This document shows positions 5,889 to 13,954 of a stretch of DNA of 37,277 nucleotides, in pieces (the stretch's first letter is position 1; each line of letters begins with the position of its first letter). Position numbers and translations under genes: made by a program. Origin of the DNA: an uncultured Ruminococcus sp. (GTDB lineage: Bacteria > Bacillota > Clostridia > Oscillospirales > Ruminococcaceae); contig CALEPT010000217.1 of the NCBI GenBank assembly GCA_937910385.1, positions 1 through 37,277 on the forward strand. Reading direction: 5' to 3'. A model generated the notes under the pieces. That model was not told the DNA's origin and ran no database searches. It saw only the letters and a list, made by a program, of their open reading frames with translations.

Positions 5889-6014
5889 GGAACCGCAGAA
5901 GACACTATCGGAAACTATCCGAAAACAATACTCTCTCTTGACTGCTTTTACCTCGGTGACTATTAAGGTATCGAAGTTGTTAATGCCGTTGACTGGCTGC
6001 TTGACAATGCTTAA
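5889..6014 (+). pseudogene. C-terminal relic of a DUF4143-type AAA ATPase
   Basis: Reading from 5898, the plus strand encodes EDTIGNYPKTILSLDCFYL, then GDY, a TAA, and GIEVVNAVDWLLDNA with a final TAA at 6012-6014. The run resembles the conserved end of DUF4143-type AAA ATPases (NYPK...L.LD....Y.GI...NA.DWLL), from memory. The internal TAA is one base from GAA. Only about 41 codons remain; nothing upstream continues the frame. It is a decayed fragment with no function. Confidence 0.55.
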
Positions 6015-6023
6015 TATGAAACG

Positions 6024-6050
6024 AATGACCGCCCACTGGTGGCGGTCATT
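6024..6050. terminator. 10-bp perfect hairpin
   Basis: AATGACCGCC (6024-6033) pairs with GGCGGTCATT (6041-6050) around a 7-base loop. It lies between the plus-strand relic and the minus-strand ABC permease gene ending at 6101 and could end transcripts from both. T-tracts are short on both sides. Confidence 0.6.
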
Positions 6051-6100
6051 ATAATACTGATGTTATGCTAAGCAACTTTTTGCAGCTGCCGCACCTAAGA

Positions 6101-6850
6101 TTATTTGAGATCTGTCCTATTGAATATCAGTATTCCTCCGACAGTGGCAGCAACAGCTATAATAATGCTGTAGATAACCATGAGCGCTGCGTGCTCCGGT
6201 ATCTCATTGTAGCTCTGCTGTATTACCTCCATCTGCATACTCGGAACAAATTCCTGAAGGAATTCATAAAGCTTCTCATTCTTCTGCTGGATCAAAAGCA
6301 GAGGAAGTGACATGAACGATACAACGTAATGCATTGCGATAGCAACTATAGCTCCGCCTACGTTCTTTATCGACATACAAACAAACTCAATGAGCGAGCT
6401 GAATGCAAGCAGCAGCGGTACGGTTATAAGCAAATTTACCATCATCTCACCCGAAGGGAACTCTCCTCCGCCAAGAACAGGTATTCCGAGTGCACATATC
6501 ACAAACAGATATGCAACATGATAGACGAGCGCTATTGCAGCAGTAACGATCCAATTGCAGAGATAGATATTCGTTCTTGAATGTCCGATTATTATTTTAT
6601 TGCGAATAGTATTGTTGCTGTAATCCTTAGAAATGAGCATTCCTCCGGTTATCGCAGTGAAAAGAACGTCGAGTCCAAGCCCTGAAAATATAAGTGTATC
6701 GGCATGCAAGAGTTCATAATCGACGAATTTATTCGCGACCCTGTATATAACAACGTCCAGAAATGCAAGGCAAATGAGTATAATAAGGCAGACATAAAAC
6801 CTTTTGCCGATGAACACTCTTCTGAAGCCTTCCGATAAAAGTTTACCCAT
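6101..6850 (-). CDS. ABC-2 type transporter permease
   Basis: This 249-residue membrane protein has about six hydrophobic spans, beginning with KRFYVCLIILICLAFLDVVIY near 15. It carries the ISKDYSNNTIRNKIIIGHSRTNIYL segment typical of BcrB/LanE-like ABC-2 permeases. It should form an exporter with the ATPase encoded just upstream. The ATG at 6848-6850 has GGAGG eight bases upstream; a GTG three codons earlier overlaps the ribosome site and is less likely. It overlaps the ATPase gene by eight bases. The substrate (antibiotic, peptide or lipid) cannot be told from sequence. Confidence 0.87.
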   Translation of the reverse strand: MGKLLSEGFRRVFIGKRFYVCLIILICLAFLDVVIYRVANKFVDYELLHADTLIFSGLGLDVLFTAITGGMLISKDYSNNTIRNKIIIGHSRTNIYLCNWIVTAAIALVYHVAYLFVICALGIPVLGGGEFPSGEMMVNLLITVPLLLAFSSLIEFVCMSIKNVGGAIVAIAMHYVVSFMSLPLLLIQQKNEKLYEFLQEFVPSMQMEVIQQSYNEIPEHAALMVIYSIIIAVAATVGGILIFNRTDLK

Positions 6851-7754
6851 TATAAGCACCTCCTACAAGCCCCATAAAGTAAGTCTCCAGACTCTCATGG
6901 CGTTCTGTCATCGAATACACCTCACAGCTGTTATCATTGAGTGCAAGCACCAGCGGAGTAACGTTCACCTGTGAGAAAATATCCGCCTCACTGGGAGAAT
7001 AGATCCTGTATTCAAGCCTCATATCATCAAGCGTCTTAGCAAGAAGAGCAGTATCGTTTACAGTAACATGAAGGGCTCCCCTGCACTTATTGCTGAGCTC
7101 TTCCGCACTTATCTCCTGTAAGATATGTCCCCTGTCGATAAATCCGTAATGGGTGGCAAGACGCGAAAGCTCGTCAAGGATATGGCTTGAGATAAGTATG
7201 GTAATACCTCTTTCACGATTAAGCCTTATCAGCATTTCACGGACTTCCATTATACCCTGCGGGTCAAGACCGTTTATAGGCTCGTCCAGAACAAGAAATT
7301 CCGGATCGCCGATAAGTGAAAAAGCTATACCGAGCCTTTGACGCATACCAAGAGAGAAGTTCTTTGCCTTTTTTGCACCTGTATTGCTGAGTCCGACAAG
7401 CTGGAGGATACTTTCCATATTCGTTGGAGGTATTCCGAGCGTCTTATAATGCTGGATCAGATTATCCCTTGCAGACATCTCCGGGTGGAGGGAAGGCGTT
7501 TCCACTACTGCTCCCATTTTTCTGCGTACATCAAGGATAGCATTATCTTTATTATTCACACCGAACATAGAAAATTCACCCGAGGTAGGGTTGTTAAGTC
7601 CTGTAATGATACGTATCAAAGTAGTCTTTCCGGCGCCGTTTCTGCCTACAAATCCATAAATAGATCCCTTCGGAACATTCATATTAAGTCCGCTGAGTGC
7701 ATTAAAGCTGCCATACTTCTTAGATATCTGGTTCGTTTGCAAAATGTAATCCAT
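6843..7754 (-). CDS. ABC transporter ATP-binding protein
   Basis: This 303-residue ATPase has Walker A GRNGAGKTT (37-45), signature FSLGMRQRLGIA (about 132-143), Walker B LVLDEPINGLDP and the switch His in SSHILDEL. After residue 215 there is a C-terminal extension of about 90 residues, as in the BcrA/lantibiotic-immunity class. It powers export together with the permease gene overlapping its 3' end. Start ATG 7754 has AAGGGGTGA upstream. No regulator or sensor kinase is next to it. Confidence 0.9.
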   Translation of the reverse strand: MDYILQTNQISKKYGSFNALSGLNMNVPKGSIYGFVGRNGAGKTTLIRIITGLNNPTSGEFSMFGVNNKDNAILDVRRKMGAVVETPSLHPEMSARDNLIQHYKTLGIPPTNMESILQLVGLSNTGAKKAKNFSLGMRQRLGIAFSLIGDPEFLVLDEPINGLDPQGIMEVREMLIRLNRERGITILISSHILDELSRLATHYGFIDRGHILQEISAEELSNKCRGALHVTVNDTALLAKTLDDMRLEYRIYSPSEADIFSQVNVTPLVLALNDNSCEVYSMTERHESLETYFMGLVGGAYNG

Positions 7755-7851
7755 GTAATCACCCCTTGTTTGATCAATAGTGCATAATTATTGTTATCCT
7801 GTCTTGCCTGGGCGAGGCACAGATATTCCTAATTATTCTTACTAATAAAAC

Positions 7852-7880
7852 GGCGGTCAAGCTAATAAAGCCCGACCGCC
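7852..7880 (-). terminator. Terminator after tuf
   Basis: GGCGGTC (7852-7858) pairs with GACCGCC (7874-7880), with additional pairing of GCT/GGC-type bases inside. On the minus strand it is followed by GTTTTATT. It lies 20 bases after the stop of tuf and closes the str operon. Confidence 0.75.
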
Positions 7881-7900
7881 TAAAGTCGTTATAGATACAA

Positions 7901-9100
7901 TTATTCGTTGATCTTTGTAACAACGCCGGAACCTACTGTTCTACCACCCTCACGGATAGCGAAACGGAGTCCCTCTTCGATAGCGATAGGAGTAATGAGC
8001 TCAACGTCCATTGCTACGTTATCGCCGGGCATGCACATTTCCTTATCAGCAGGAAGTGTAACTACGCCTGTAACGTCAGTTGTTCTGAAGTAGAACTGAG
8101 GTCTGTAGTTGTTGAAGAAAGGAGTATGACGTCCGCCCTCTTCCTTCTTAAGAACGTAAACCTGACCAGCAAACTTTGTATGGGGGTGAATTGAGCCCGG
8201 CTTACAAAGAACCTGTCCTCTTTCAACCTGATCTCTTGTGATACCACGGAGGAGTGCACCTACGTTATCACCAGCCTCACAGAAGTCAAGAGTCTTTCTG
8301 AACATCTCAAGACCTGTAACAACTGTGTTGAGCTTCTCGTCGGAAAGACCAACGATCTCAACAGGCTCGTTTACATTGAGCTTTCCTCTTTCAACTCTAC
8401 CTGTAACAACAGTACCACGACCGGAAATTGTCATAGTATCCTCGATAGGCATAAGGAAAGGCTTAGCGTCGTCTCTCTCAGGGCTGGGGATATACTCATC
8501 AACAGCGTCCATGAGCTCAAGGATAGGAGCGTAAGCAGGATCGCTGAGATCATCGGGAGCGTTAAGTGCAGCAAGTGCAGAACCCTTGATGATAGGAGTA
8601 TCGTCTCCGGGGAACTCGTAAGAAGAAAGAAGATCACGGATATCCATCTCAACGAGCTCGAGGAGCTCCTCATCGTCAACCTGATCAGCCTTGTTCATGA
8701 ATACAACGATTGCAGGAACGCCAACCTGACGAGCAAGAAGGATGTGCTCTCTTGTCTGAGCCATAGGACCGTCAGAAGCAGCAACAACGAGAATTGCGCC
8801 GTCCATCTGAGCAGCACCTGTGATCATGTTCTTAACGTAGTCAGCGTGACCGGGGCAGTCAACGTGAGCGTAGTGACGCTTGTCTGTCTCATACTCAACG
8901 TGAGCTGTGTTGATCGTGATACCACGCTCTCTCTCCTCGGGAGCCTTATCGATCATATCGTAAGCCTCGTACTGAGCCTGACCCTTCATAGCGAGAGTCT
9001 TTGTGATAGCAGCAGTAAGAGTAGTCTTACCGTGGTCAACGTGGCCGATAGTACCGATGTTTACATGGGGTTTAGTTCTTTCAAATTTAGCCTTAGCCAT
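7901..9100 (-). CDS. tuf: Translation elongation factor Tu
   Basis: This 399-residue GTPase delivers aminoacyl-tRNA to the ribosome. G1 is GHVDHGKTT (19-27), G2 includes RGITI, G3 is DCPGH and G4 is NKAD. Domain 2 begins near FLMPIEDTMTISGRGTVVTGRVERG, and domain 3 ends with GGRTVGSGVVTKI. Length and motifs are standard. Start ATG 9100 has AAGGAGG upstream. It follows fusA by 159 bases, which hold a separate promoter, so tuf can be expressed both with the str operon and alone. Confidence 0.98.
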   Translation of the reverse strand: MAKAKFERTKPHVNIGTIGHVDHGKTTLTAAITKTLAMKGQAQYEAYDMIDKAPEERERGITINTAHVEYETDKRHYAHVDCPGHADYVKNMITGAAQMDGAILVVAASDGPMAQTREHILLARQVGVPAIVVFMNKADQVDDEELLELVEMDIRDLLSSYEFPGDDTPIIKGSALAALNAPDDLSDPAYAPILELMDAVDEYIPSPERDDAKPFLMPIEDTMTISGRGTVVTGRVERGKLNVNEPVEIVGLSDEKLNTVVTGLEMFRKTLDFCEAGDNVGALLRGITRDQVERGQVLCKPGSIHPHTKFAGQVYVLKKEEGGRHTPFFNNYRPQFYFRTTDVTGVVTLPADKEMCMPGDNVAMDVELITPIAIEEGLRFAIREGGRTVGSGVVTKINE

Positions 9101-9145
9101 TGGAAAATTCCTCCTTAAATAAAGAATTCAGAAATCTGTATATTC

Positions 9146-9174
9146 ATTATAACAGATTATTTTGGTAAATTCAA
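9146..9174 (-). promoter_or_regulatory. Internal promoter of tuf
   Basis: On the minus strand TTGAAT (9169-9174) and TATAAT (9146-9151) are 17 bases apart, in the fusA-tuf gap and about 46 bases before the tuf start. It explains how tuf can exceed the rest of the str operon in expression. Confidence 0.75.
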
Positions 9175-9259
9175 GTGTTTTGAAGAAAAAACTTTCTTGC
9201 AAACCACATGATTTTGTCAATAAATACTATACTATTCCTATATGGAAAGTACAGCCGCC

Positions 9260-11338
9260 TTAGTTCTTGGCTCTGTTAGCCATGATCTTTTCGGCAATGC
9301 TCTTGGGCACTTCCTCATAGCTGTGGGGTTCCATAGTATACTGACCGCGTCCCTGTGTATTGGAACGAAGATCGGAAGTATAGCCGAACATTTCAGAAAG
9401 CGGAACGAGTGCATCTACCTGTATAGAACCGGATCTGCTCTCCTGTCCCTGTATCTGTCCTCTTCTTGAGCTGAGGTCGCCGATAACTGTACCAAGGTAG
9501 TCATCGGGAACGATAACAGCAACCTTCATAACAGGCTCCATGAGCACGGCATTAGCCTGCTTGAGAGCTTCCTTGAAAGCGATAGAACCGGCGATCTTGA
9601 ACGCCATTTCCGAGGAGTCTACCTCGTGGTAGGATCCGTCGTAGAGCTCTACCTTAACGTCAACTACCTCGTAGCCTGCGAGGATACCAGCCTTCATAGC
9701 TCCCTGGATACCTGCATCAACAGCAGGGATATACTCCTTCGGGATAGAACCGCCGACAACAGCGTTTGTAAACTCATATCCCTTACCGGATTCGTTAGGA
9801 GCCACACGGATCTTAACGTGACCGTACTGACCTGAACCACCGGACTGCTTCTTGTACTTGTAGTCGATATCCGCATTGCCCTTGATAGTTTCCTTGTAAG
9901 CAACCTGAGGTGCGCCTACATTAGCCTCTACCTTGAACTCGCGGAGGAGTCGGTCAACAATGATATCGAGGTGGAGCTCACCCATGCCTGCGATGATAGT
10001 CTGACCGGTTTCCTCATCTGTCCATGTCTTGAATGTCGGATCTTCCTCTGCAAGCTTTGCAAGAGCGATACCCATCTTCTCCTGACCAGCCTTAGTCTTG
10101 GGCTCGATAGCGAGCTGGATAACAGGCTCGGGGAATTCCATGGATTCGAGGATAATGGGGTGCTTTTCATCACAGAGCGTATCGCCTGTGGTAGTATTCT
10201 TCAGACCAACAGCAGCGGCGATATCGCCGGAATAAACTGTTGTGAGGTCCTTTCTGTGGTTTGCGTGCATCTGAACGATACGTCCGAAGCGCTCACGGCT
10301 GTCCTTTGTAGCATTGAGGACAGTGTCGCCCTGATTGATAACGCCCGAATATACGCGGAAGAACGCAAGCTTACCAACGAAGGGGTCTGTTGCGATCTTG
10401 AATGCGAGAGCTGAGAACGGCTCATCGTCAGATGAAGGTCTGTCCTCTTCTGCATCTGTATCGGGATTTACGCCCTTGATAGCAGGAACGTCCAGCGGTG
10501 AGGGCATATAGTCGATGATAGCGTCAAGAAGCTTCTGAACGCCCTTGTTCTTGTAGGAAGTGCCACAGGTAACGGGAACCATTTCGTTGGCGATAGTAGC
10601 CTTTCTTATGCAGGTCTTTATCTCCTCCTGAGTGAGTTCCTCGCCGTCGAGGTACTTCATCATGAGCTCCTCATCCTGTTCTGCAACGTGCTCTACCATA
10701 TCGTCGTGATACTGCTGAGCCTTATCCTTCATATCCTCGGGGATATCCTCTACCTTGATATCTGTACCGAGGTCATTTGTATAGATGTAAGCCTTCATCT
10801 CAACGAGGTCGATGATGCCTCTGAACTCGTCCTCAGCACCGATAGGGAGCTGGATCGGAACGGCATTACACTTTAGTCTGTCCTTCATCATGTCAACAAC
10901 ATGATAGAAATCGGCGCCCATAATGTCCATCTTATTTACATAAGCCATTCTGGGGACCTTATAGTTATCAGCCTGACGCCAAACGGTCTCAGACTGGGGC
11001 TCAACGCCTCCCTTAGCGCACAGAACGGTAACAGAGCCGTCAAGTACACGGAGCGAGCGCTCTACCTCAACGGTAAAGTCAACGTGTCCGGGGGTGTCGA
11101 TGATATTGAGTCGGTGGCCTGCCCAGTAGCAAGTAGTAGCAGCCGAGGTGATAGTGATACCTCTTTCCTGCTCCTGCTCCATCCAGTCCATAGTAGCTGA
11201 TCCTTCGTGGGTCTCACCGATCTTGTGGTTAACACCGGTGTAGAAAAGGATACGCTCTGTGGTTGTGGTCTTACCTGCGTCGATGTGGGCCATTATGCCG
11301 ATATTTCTTGTATTTTCAAGCGAACAATCTCTTGACAT
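9260..11338 (-). CDS. fusA: Translation elongation factor G
   Basis: This 692-residue GTPase translocates tRNA and mRNA on the ribosome. It starts with RNIGIMAHIDAGKTTTTER (11-29, P-loop), then RGITITSAATTC, DTPGHVDF and NKMD. Domain IV (SGGSGQYGHVKIRV) and the C-terminal domain V are complete. Length matches bacterial EF-G. Start ATG 11338 has AAAGGAGG upstream and is 24 bases after rpsG. It is the third gene of the str operon. Confidence 0.98.
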   Translation of the reverse strand: MSRDCSLENTRNIGIMAHIDAGKTTTTERILFYTGVNHKIGETHEGSATMDWMEQEQERGITITSAATTCYWAGHRLNIIDTPGHVDFTVEVERSLRVLDGSVTVLCAKGGVEPQSETVWRQADNYKVPRMAYVNKMDIMGADFYHVVDMMKDRLKCNAVPIQLPIGAEDEFRGIIDLVEMKAYIYTNDLGTDIKVEDIPEDMKDKAQQYHDDMVEHVAEQDEELMMKYLDGEELTQEEIKTCIRKATIANEMVPVTCGTSYKNKGVQKLLDAIIDYMPSPLDVPAIKGVNPDTDAEEDRPSSDDEPFSALAFKIATDPFVGKLAFFRVYSGVINQGDTVLNATKDSRERFGRIVQMHANHRKDLTTVYSGDIAAAVGLKNTTTGDTLCDEKHPIILESMEFPEPVIQLAIEPKTKAGQEKMGIALAKLAEEDPTFKTWTDEETGQTIIAGMGELHLDIIVDRLLREFKVEANVGAPQVAYKETIKGNADIDYKYKKQSGGSGQYGHVKIRVAPNESGKGYEFTNAVVGGSIPKEYIPAVDAGIQGAMKAGILAGYEVVDVKVELYDGSYHEVDSSEMAFKIAGSIAFKEALKQANAVLMEPVMKVAVIVPDDYLGTVIGDLSSRRGQIQGQESRSGSIQVDALVPLSEMFGYTSDLRSNTQGRGQYTMEPHSYEEVPKSIAEKIMANRAKN

Positions 11339-11362
11339 AATAATCCTCCTTTACAAAGACGC

Positions 11363-11833
11363 TTACCAGCGGTAATGAGCAAAAGCCTTGTTTGCCTCTG
11401 CCATCTTGTGTGTATCGTCGCGCTTCTTGCAAGCACCGCCTGTGCCGTTGAGAGCGTCGATGATCTCTCCTGCAAGTCTTTCCTTCATCGTCTTCTCGTT
11501 TCTCTCTCTGGAATACTTAGTTATCCATCTGAGACCGAGAGTCTGACGTCTTTCGGGTCTTACCTCCATAGGCACCTGGTATGTGGCACCACCGAGACGG
11601 CGAGCCTTTACCTCGAGCTCAGGCATGATATTCTCCATAGCCTGCTCAAAAGCCTCAAGAGCGTCCTTACCTGTCTTTTCAGCTACGATGTCAAATGCAC
11701 CGTAAACTATTTTCTGCGCAACGCCCTTCTTGCCGTCTAACATGATATTGTTGATGAGACGTGTAACAAGCTTTGAATTGTATACAGGGTCCTGTAATAC
11801 GTCACGCTTTGCGATATTACCTCTTCTTGGCAT
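11363..11833 (-). CDS. rpsG: 30S ribosomal protein S7
   Basis: This 156-residue protein is S7, the assembly initiator of the 30S head. It starts MPRRGNIAKRDVLQDPVYNS and includes LVTRLINNIMLDGKKGVAQKIVYGAFD, RRLGGATYQVPMEVRPERRQTLGLRW and the C-terminal KKRDDTHKMAEANKAFAHYRW. AAGGAGGGAAG lies upstream of the ATG. It is preceded by a 223-base gap after rpsL, in which S7 could bind to control the operon, as known in E. coli. Confidence 0.98.
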   Translation of the reverse strand: MPRRGNIAKRDVLQDPVYNSKLVTRLINNIMLDGKKGVAQKIVYGAFDIVAEKTGKDALEAFEQAMENIMPELEVKARRLGGATYQVPMEVRPERRQTLGLRWITKYSRERNEKTMKERLAGEIIDALNGTGGACKKRDDTHKMAEANKAFAHYRW

Positions 11834-12056
11834 TTTCGCTTCCCTCCTTCACATAGATTCATGAATTCATAGGTACTCGTACCGGACAGGTTACTAACCG
11901 TAAACCGGTATTGCTTCGCCTTCCGGCGCGTCAGGAGCCAATGCAGAGGATTTAATGTATATAAATCTCCGCATTATCCTGCGGTAGTAGTTATCCTATT
12001 TTAATATTATGCGGCATTATTTTCATGCAGCGCGCCGCCTGCTGCAAGTACAGAGA
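11834..12056 (-). promoter_or_regulatory. rpsL-rpsG intercistronic region with possible regulatory folds
   Basis: This 223-base gap is unusually long inside the operon. It holds a hairpin of about 13 pairs (ATGCAGAGGATTTA near 11940 with TATAAATCTCCGCAT near 11961, one mismatch and one bulge). It also has a GCAGC/GCTGC stem just after rpsL and the GGTTTACGGTTAGTAACC fold near 11900. In E. coli the S7 repressor site lies at this place; that this one has the same role is inference. Confidence 0.35.
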
Positions 12057-12473
12057 TTACTTCTGCTTGGGTCTCTTTGCACCGTACTTGGAACGAGCCT
12101 GACCACGGTTTGCAACGCCCTGAGCGTCGAGGGTACCTCTGATGATGTGGTAACGCACACCGGGGAGATCCTTAACACGTCCGCCTCTGATGAGAACAAC
12201 GCTGTGCTCCTGAAGGTTATGACCGATACCGGGAATGTAAGATGTTACTTCATAGCCGTTTGTGAGCTTAACTCTTGCGATCTTTCTCATAGCTGAGTTA
12301 GGCTTCTTAGGTGTAGCAGTTCTTACGGCAGTGCAAACGCCTCTCTTCTGAGGTGAGCTCTGGTTGATCTGTACCTTCTTCTTAGCATTGTAGCCCTTCT
12401 GGAGTGCAGGAGCTGTAGACTTTGTCTCGAGATCCTTTCTTCCCTTACGAACGAGCTGGTTAAATGTAGGCAT
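12057..12473 (-). CDS. rpsL: 30S ribosomal protein S12
   Basis: This 138-residue protein is S12 of the decoding centre. It starts MPTFNQLVRKGRKD and has the conserved TATPKKPNSAMRKIARVKL and PGIGHNLQEHSVVLIRGGRVKDLPGVRYHIIRG. The lysine of TPKKPNS (the streptomycin-resistance site) is present, as is the KDLPG loop. An open frame runs 48 codons further upstream, but AAGGAGG before the ATG at 12471-12473 fixes the start. It is the first gene of the str operon. Confidence 0.97.
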   Translation of the reverse strand: MPTFNQLVRKGRKDLETKSTAPALQKGYNAKKKVQINQSSPQKRGVCTAVRTATPKKPNSAMRKIARVKLTNGYEVTSYIPGIGHNLQEHSVVLIRGGRVKDLPGVRYHIIRGTLDAQGVANRGQARSKYGAKRPKQK

Positions 12474-12524
12474 ATTCTTCCTCCTTTTCAAAAAATTCAC
12501 GCGCGCACAAAAGCGCACTTTAAT

Positions 12525-12553
12525 ATTATACCCAAAAACAGGCGGCTTGTCAA
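12525..12553 (-). promoter_or_regulatory. str operon promoter (rpsL)
   Basis: A consensus promoter on the minus strand: TTGACA (12548-12553), 17-base gap, TATAAT (12525-12530), about 50 bases before the rpsL start. Its -35 sits inside the terminator hairpin of the preceding gene (12541-12575). Confidence 0.9.
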
Positions 12554-12575
12554 GAGTTTTCCTGAAAAAGCCGCC
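12541..12575 (-). terminator. Terminator overlapping the rpsL promoter
   Basis: GGCGGCTT (12541-12548) pairs with AAGCCGCC (12568-12575); on the minus strand the stem is followed by TGTTTTTGGG. It ends the ymfF-to-membrane-protein operon. The -35 and spacer of the str promoter lie within its loop and 3' arm. Confidence 0.8.
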
Positions 12576-12637
12576 GTTCCACTGATATTTGGTTATTTTT
12601 CCTATTAGGGCTGTCAAAAACTGTCATCGGTTAGTGA

Positions 12638-13345
12638 TTAGTGCTCAGTTTTCTCACGCTTGCCTGCAATGAAAAGTACCGCAATACCCGCTCCAAGCAA
12701 TACCATGCAAAGCACCTGCGTCAGCGACAGCACGGTCCCCGTGTGCGACTGCCTTAAAAAGTCGAGGAGAAGCTTCGCCGCCGCGCTCGTGAAAAACACA
12801 GGCATGACCGCTTTCCTGCCGCGCAAATGAAGCACAAGTCCCACTATAAATATAATGAAAAACACAAGCGATTCAAGAGGCTGGACAGGAAAAGCGTCCG
12901 CCGTTCCCGAGAGCCTGCCGCTATAGTGGATACTGAGCACTCCCTCATAGGCAAATCCACGGCAGCACCCTGCAAGGGTACAGCCTATTTTCGCTACCGA
13001 ATACATCAGCGGAAGCACAAGAGTACAGCTCCCGAGCATTGTTTTTGTATCGTCCGAATTTCCGTTTATCAGGCAGAGCGTTAACGCAGCGGCGTACATT
13101 CCTATAAGTCCGCCCAAAGATGAGAGTCCAAGCATCTTGCCGCCGGAGGTGATATAGGTCAGCCCGAAACCGCAGAAAACGCTCATCAGCGGCGAGAGCA
13201 GCATGAGGTATCTGCACACCGTCTTTGGCACTCCCCCGCGTCGGTCAAGCAGATACGAGGCGGTAAGTCCCGCCGCGAACGAAAGGATCATCATTACCGG
13301 ATACGGCGAAATAACGCTGTAATCTGTGTTAATACGTATACTCAT
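12638..13345 (-). CDS. Lgt-family membrane protein (divergent)
   Basis: This 235-residue protein has about seven hydrophobic spans and falls in the prolipoprotein diacylglyceryl transferase family. It shows SSLGGLIGMYAA (75-86), VAKIGCTLAGCCRG and FPVQPLES, which correspond to the H-GG, GRWGNFxNxE and HPxxLYES blocks of Lgt. The key Arg and Asn of the second block are replaced by a cysteine-rich sequence, so lipoprotein lipidation is doubtful. A full Lgt is encoded nearby at 14796. Its start overlaps the preceding membrane protein gene by four bases (ATGA), and it is last in the operon. Confidence 0.72.
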   Translation of the reverse strand: MSIRINTDYSVISPYPVMMILSFAAGLTASYLLDRRGGVPKTVCRYLMLLSPLMSVFCGFGLTYITSGGKMLGLSSLGGLIGMYAAALTLCLINGNSDDTKTMLGSCTLVLPLMYSVAKIGCTLAGCCRGFAYEGVLSIHYSGRLSGTADAFPVQPLESLVFFIIFIVGLVLHLRGRKAVMPVFFTSAAAKLLLDFLRQSHTGTVLSLTQVLCMVLLGAGIAVLFIAGKREKTEH

Positions 13346-13902
13346 CCTATTCTTCCAACACCTTCACATTGCTCGCCGCAGTCCGAGCAAGTGTCGGCGC
13401 ACACGAGCAGTTCCCTGAATATAACGCACAAACAGATCACGACAGCAGCCACTTCAATACCGCATACAATAAAGATCGCTATACTGAGCATTTTGCCGAA
13501 TCTGCTGTATGGGTACTTTACCCTGACCGTCGCTGCAAGCACTACAGAAGCTATCAGCGTTATAAATGCAAATATCAAAGCTTTGATCGGGTCACCCTGC
13601 CGATTCAAGTATATGTCGCTTATAAAAACCACCGCTGCTGCTAAATGAAGCAAAAATAGTATCAGCGTAACAGTACAGAATTTATTCACCTTATCGTCAA
13701 AGGTCATGCTGCCGTTCGGAGAATATACTGATAATACCGCGTCCTTCTCTCTGTCCGTAAGAAAATGCAGCCAGCGTCCTTCTTCCTGCCTGAACTCATA
13801 TGCGCGAAGAAGCTCCGGTTCATAAGAGCCCTCTGCGACGATCGCCGGTCTGCCCTCATATCTTTCATATGTACACCGTATGCCGTAGTAATTTACAAGC
13901 AT
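13342..13902 (-). CDS. Hypothetical membrane protein
   Basis: This 186-residue protein has a soluble N-terminal half of about 75 residues and then three hydrophobic spans (about 78-97, 104-125 and 135-163). It ends with a cysteine-rich tail containing CADTCSDCGEQC, which might bind a metal or form disulfides. I do not recognise a family. It follows folD by 52 bases with a strong hairpin between, and its stop overlaps the start of the Lgt-like gene, with which it probably works or is at least co-translated. Confidence 0.7.
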   Translation of the reverse strand: MLVNYYGIRCTYERYEGRPAIVAEGSYEPELLRAYEFRQEEGRWLHFLTDREKDAVLSVYSPNGSMTFDDKVNKFCTVTLILFLLHLAAAVVFISDIYLNRQGDPIKALIFAFITLIASVVLAATVRVKYPYSRFGKMLSIAIFIVCGIEVAAVVICLCVIFRELLVCADTCSDCGEQCEGVGRIG

Positions 13903-13921
13903 CTTTCCCCCTATATAATTC

Positions 13922-13949
13922 GGGCGGACGGCTTAGCAGCTGTCCGCCC
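13922..13949. terminator. GC-rich hairpin after folD
   Basis: GGGCGGAC (13922-13929) pairs perfectly with GTCCGCCC (13942-13949). It lies six bases after the folD stop. No T-tract follows on the minus strand, so it is more likely an mRNA-stabilising or partial terminator structure. Confidence 0.45.
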
Positions 13950-13954
13950 TATGA

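Noticed and set aside
9200..9225. A TTGACA in the fusA-tuf gap (minus strand)
   Set aside because: No -10 lies at a proper distance; the TTGAAT/TATAAT pair at 9146-9174 is better.
12474..12617. 48-codon N-terminal extension of S12
   Set aside because: It would cross the operon promoter; AAGGAGG before 12473 and normal S12 length fix the shorter start.
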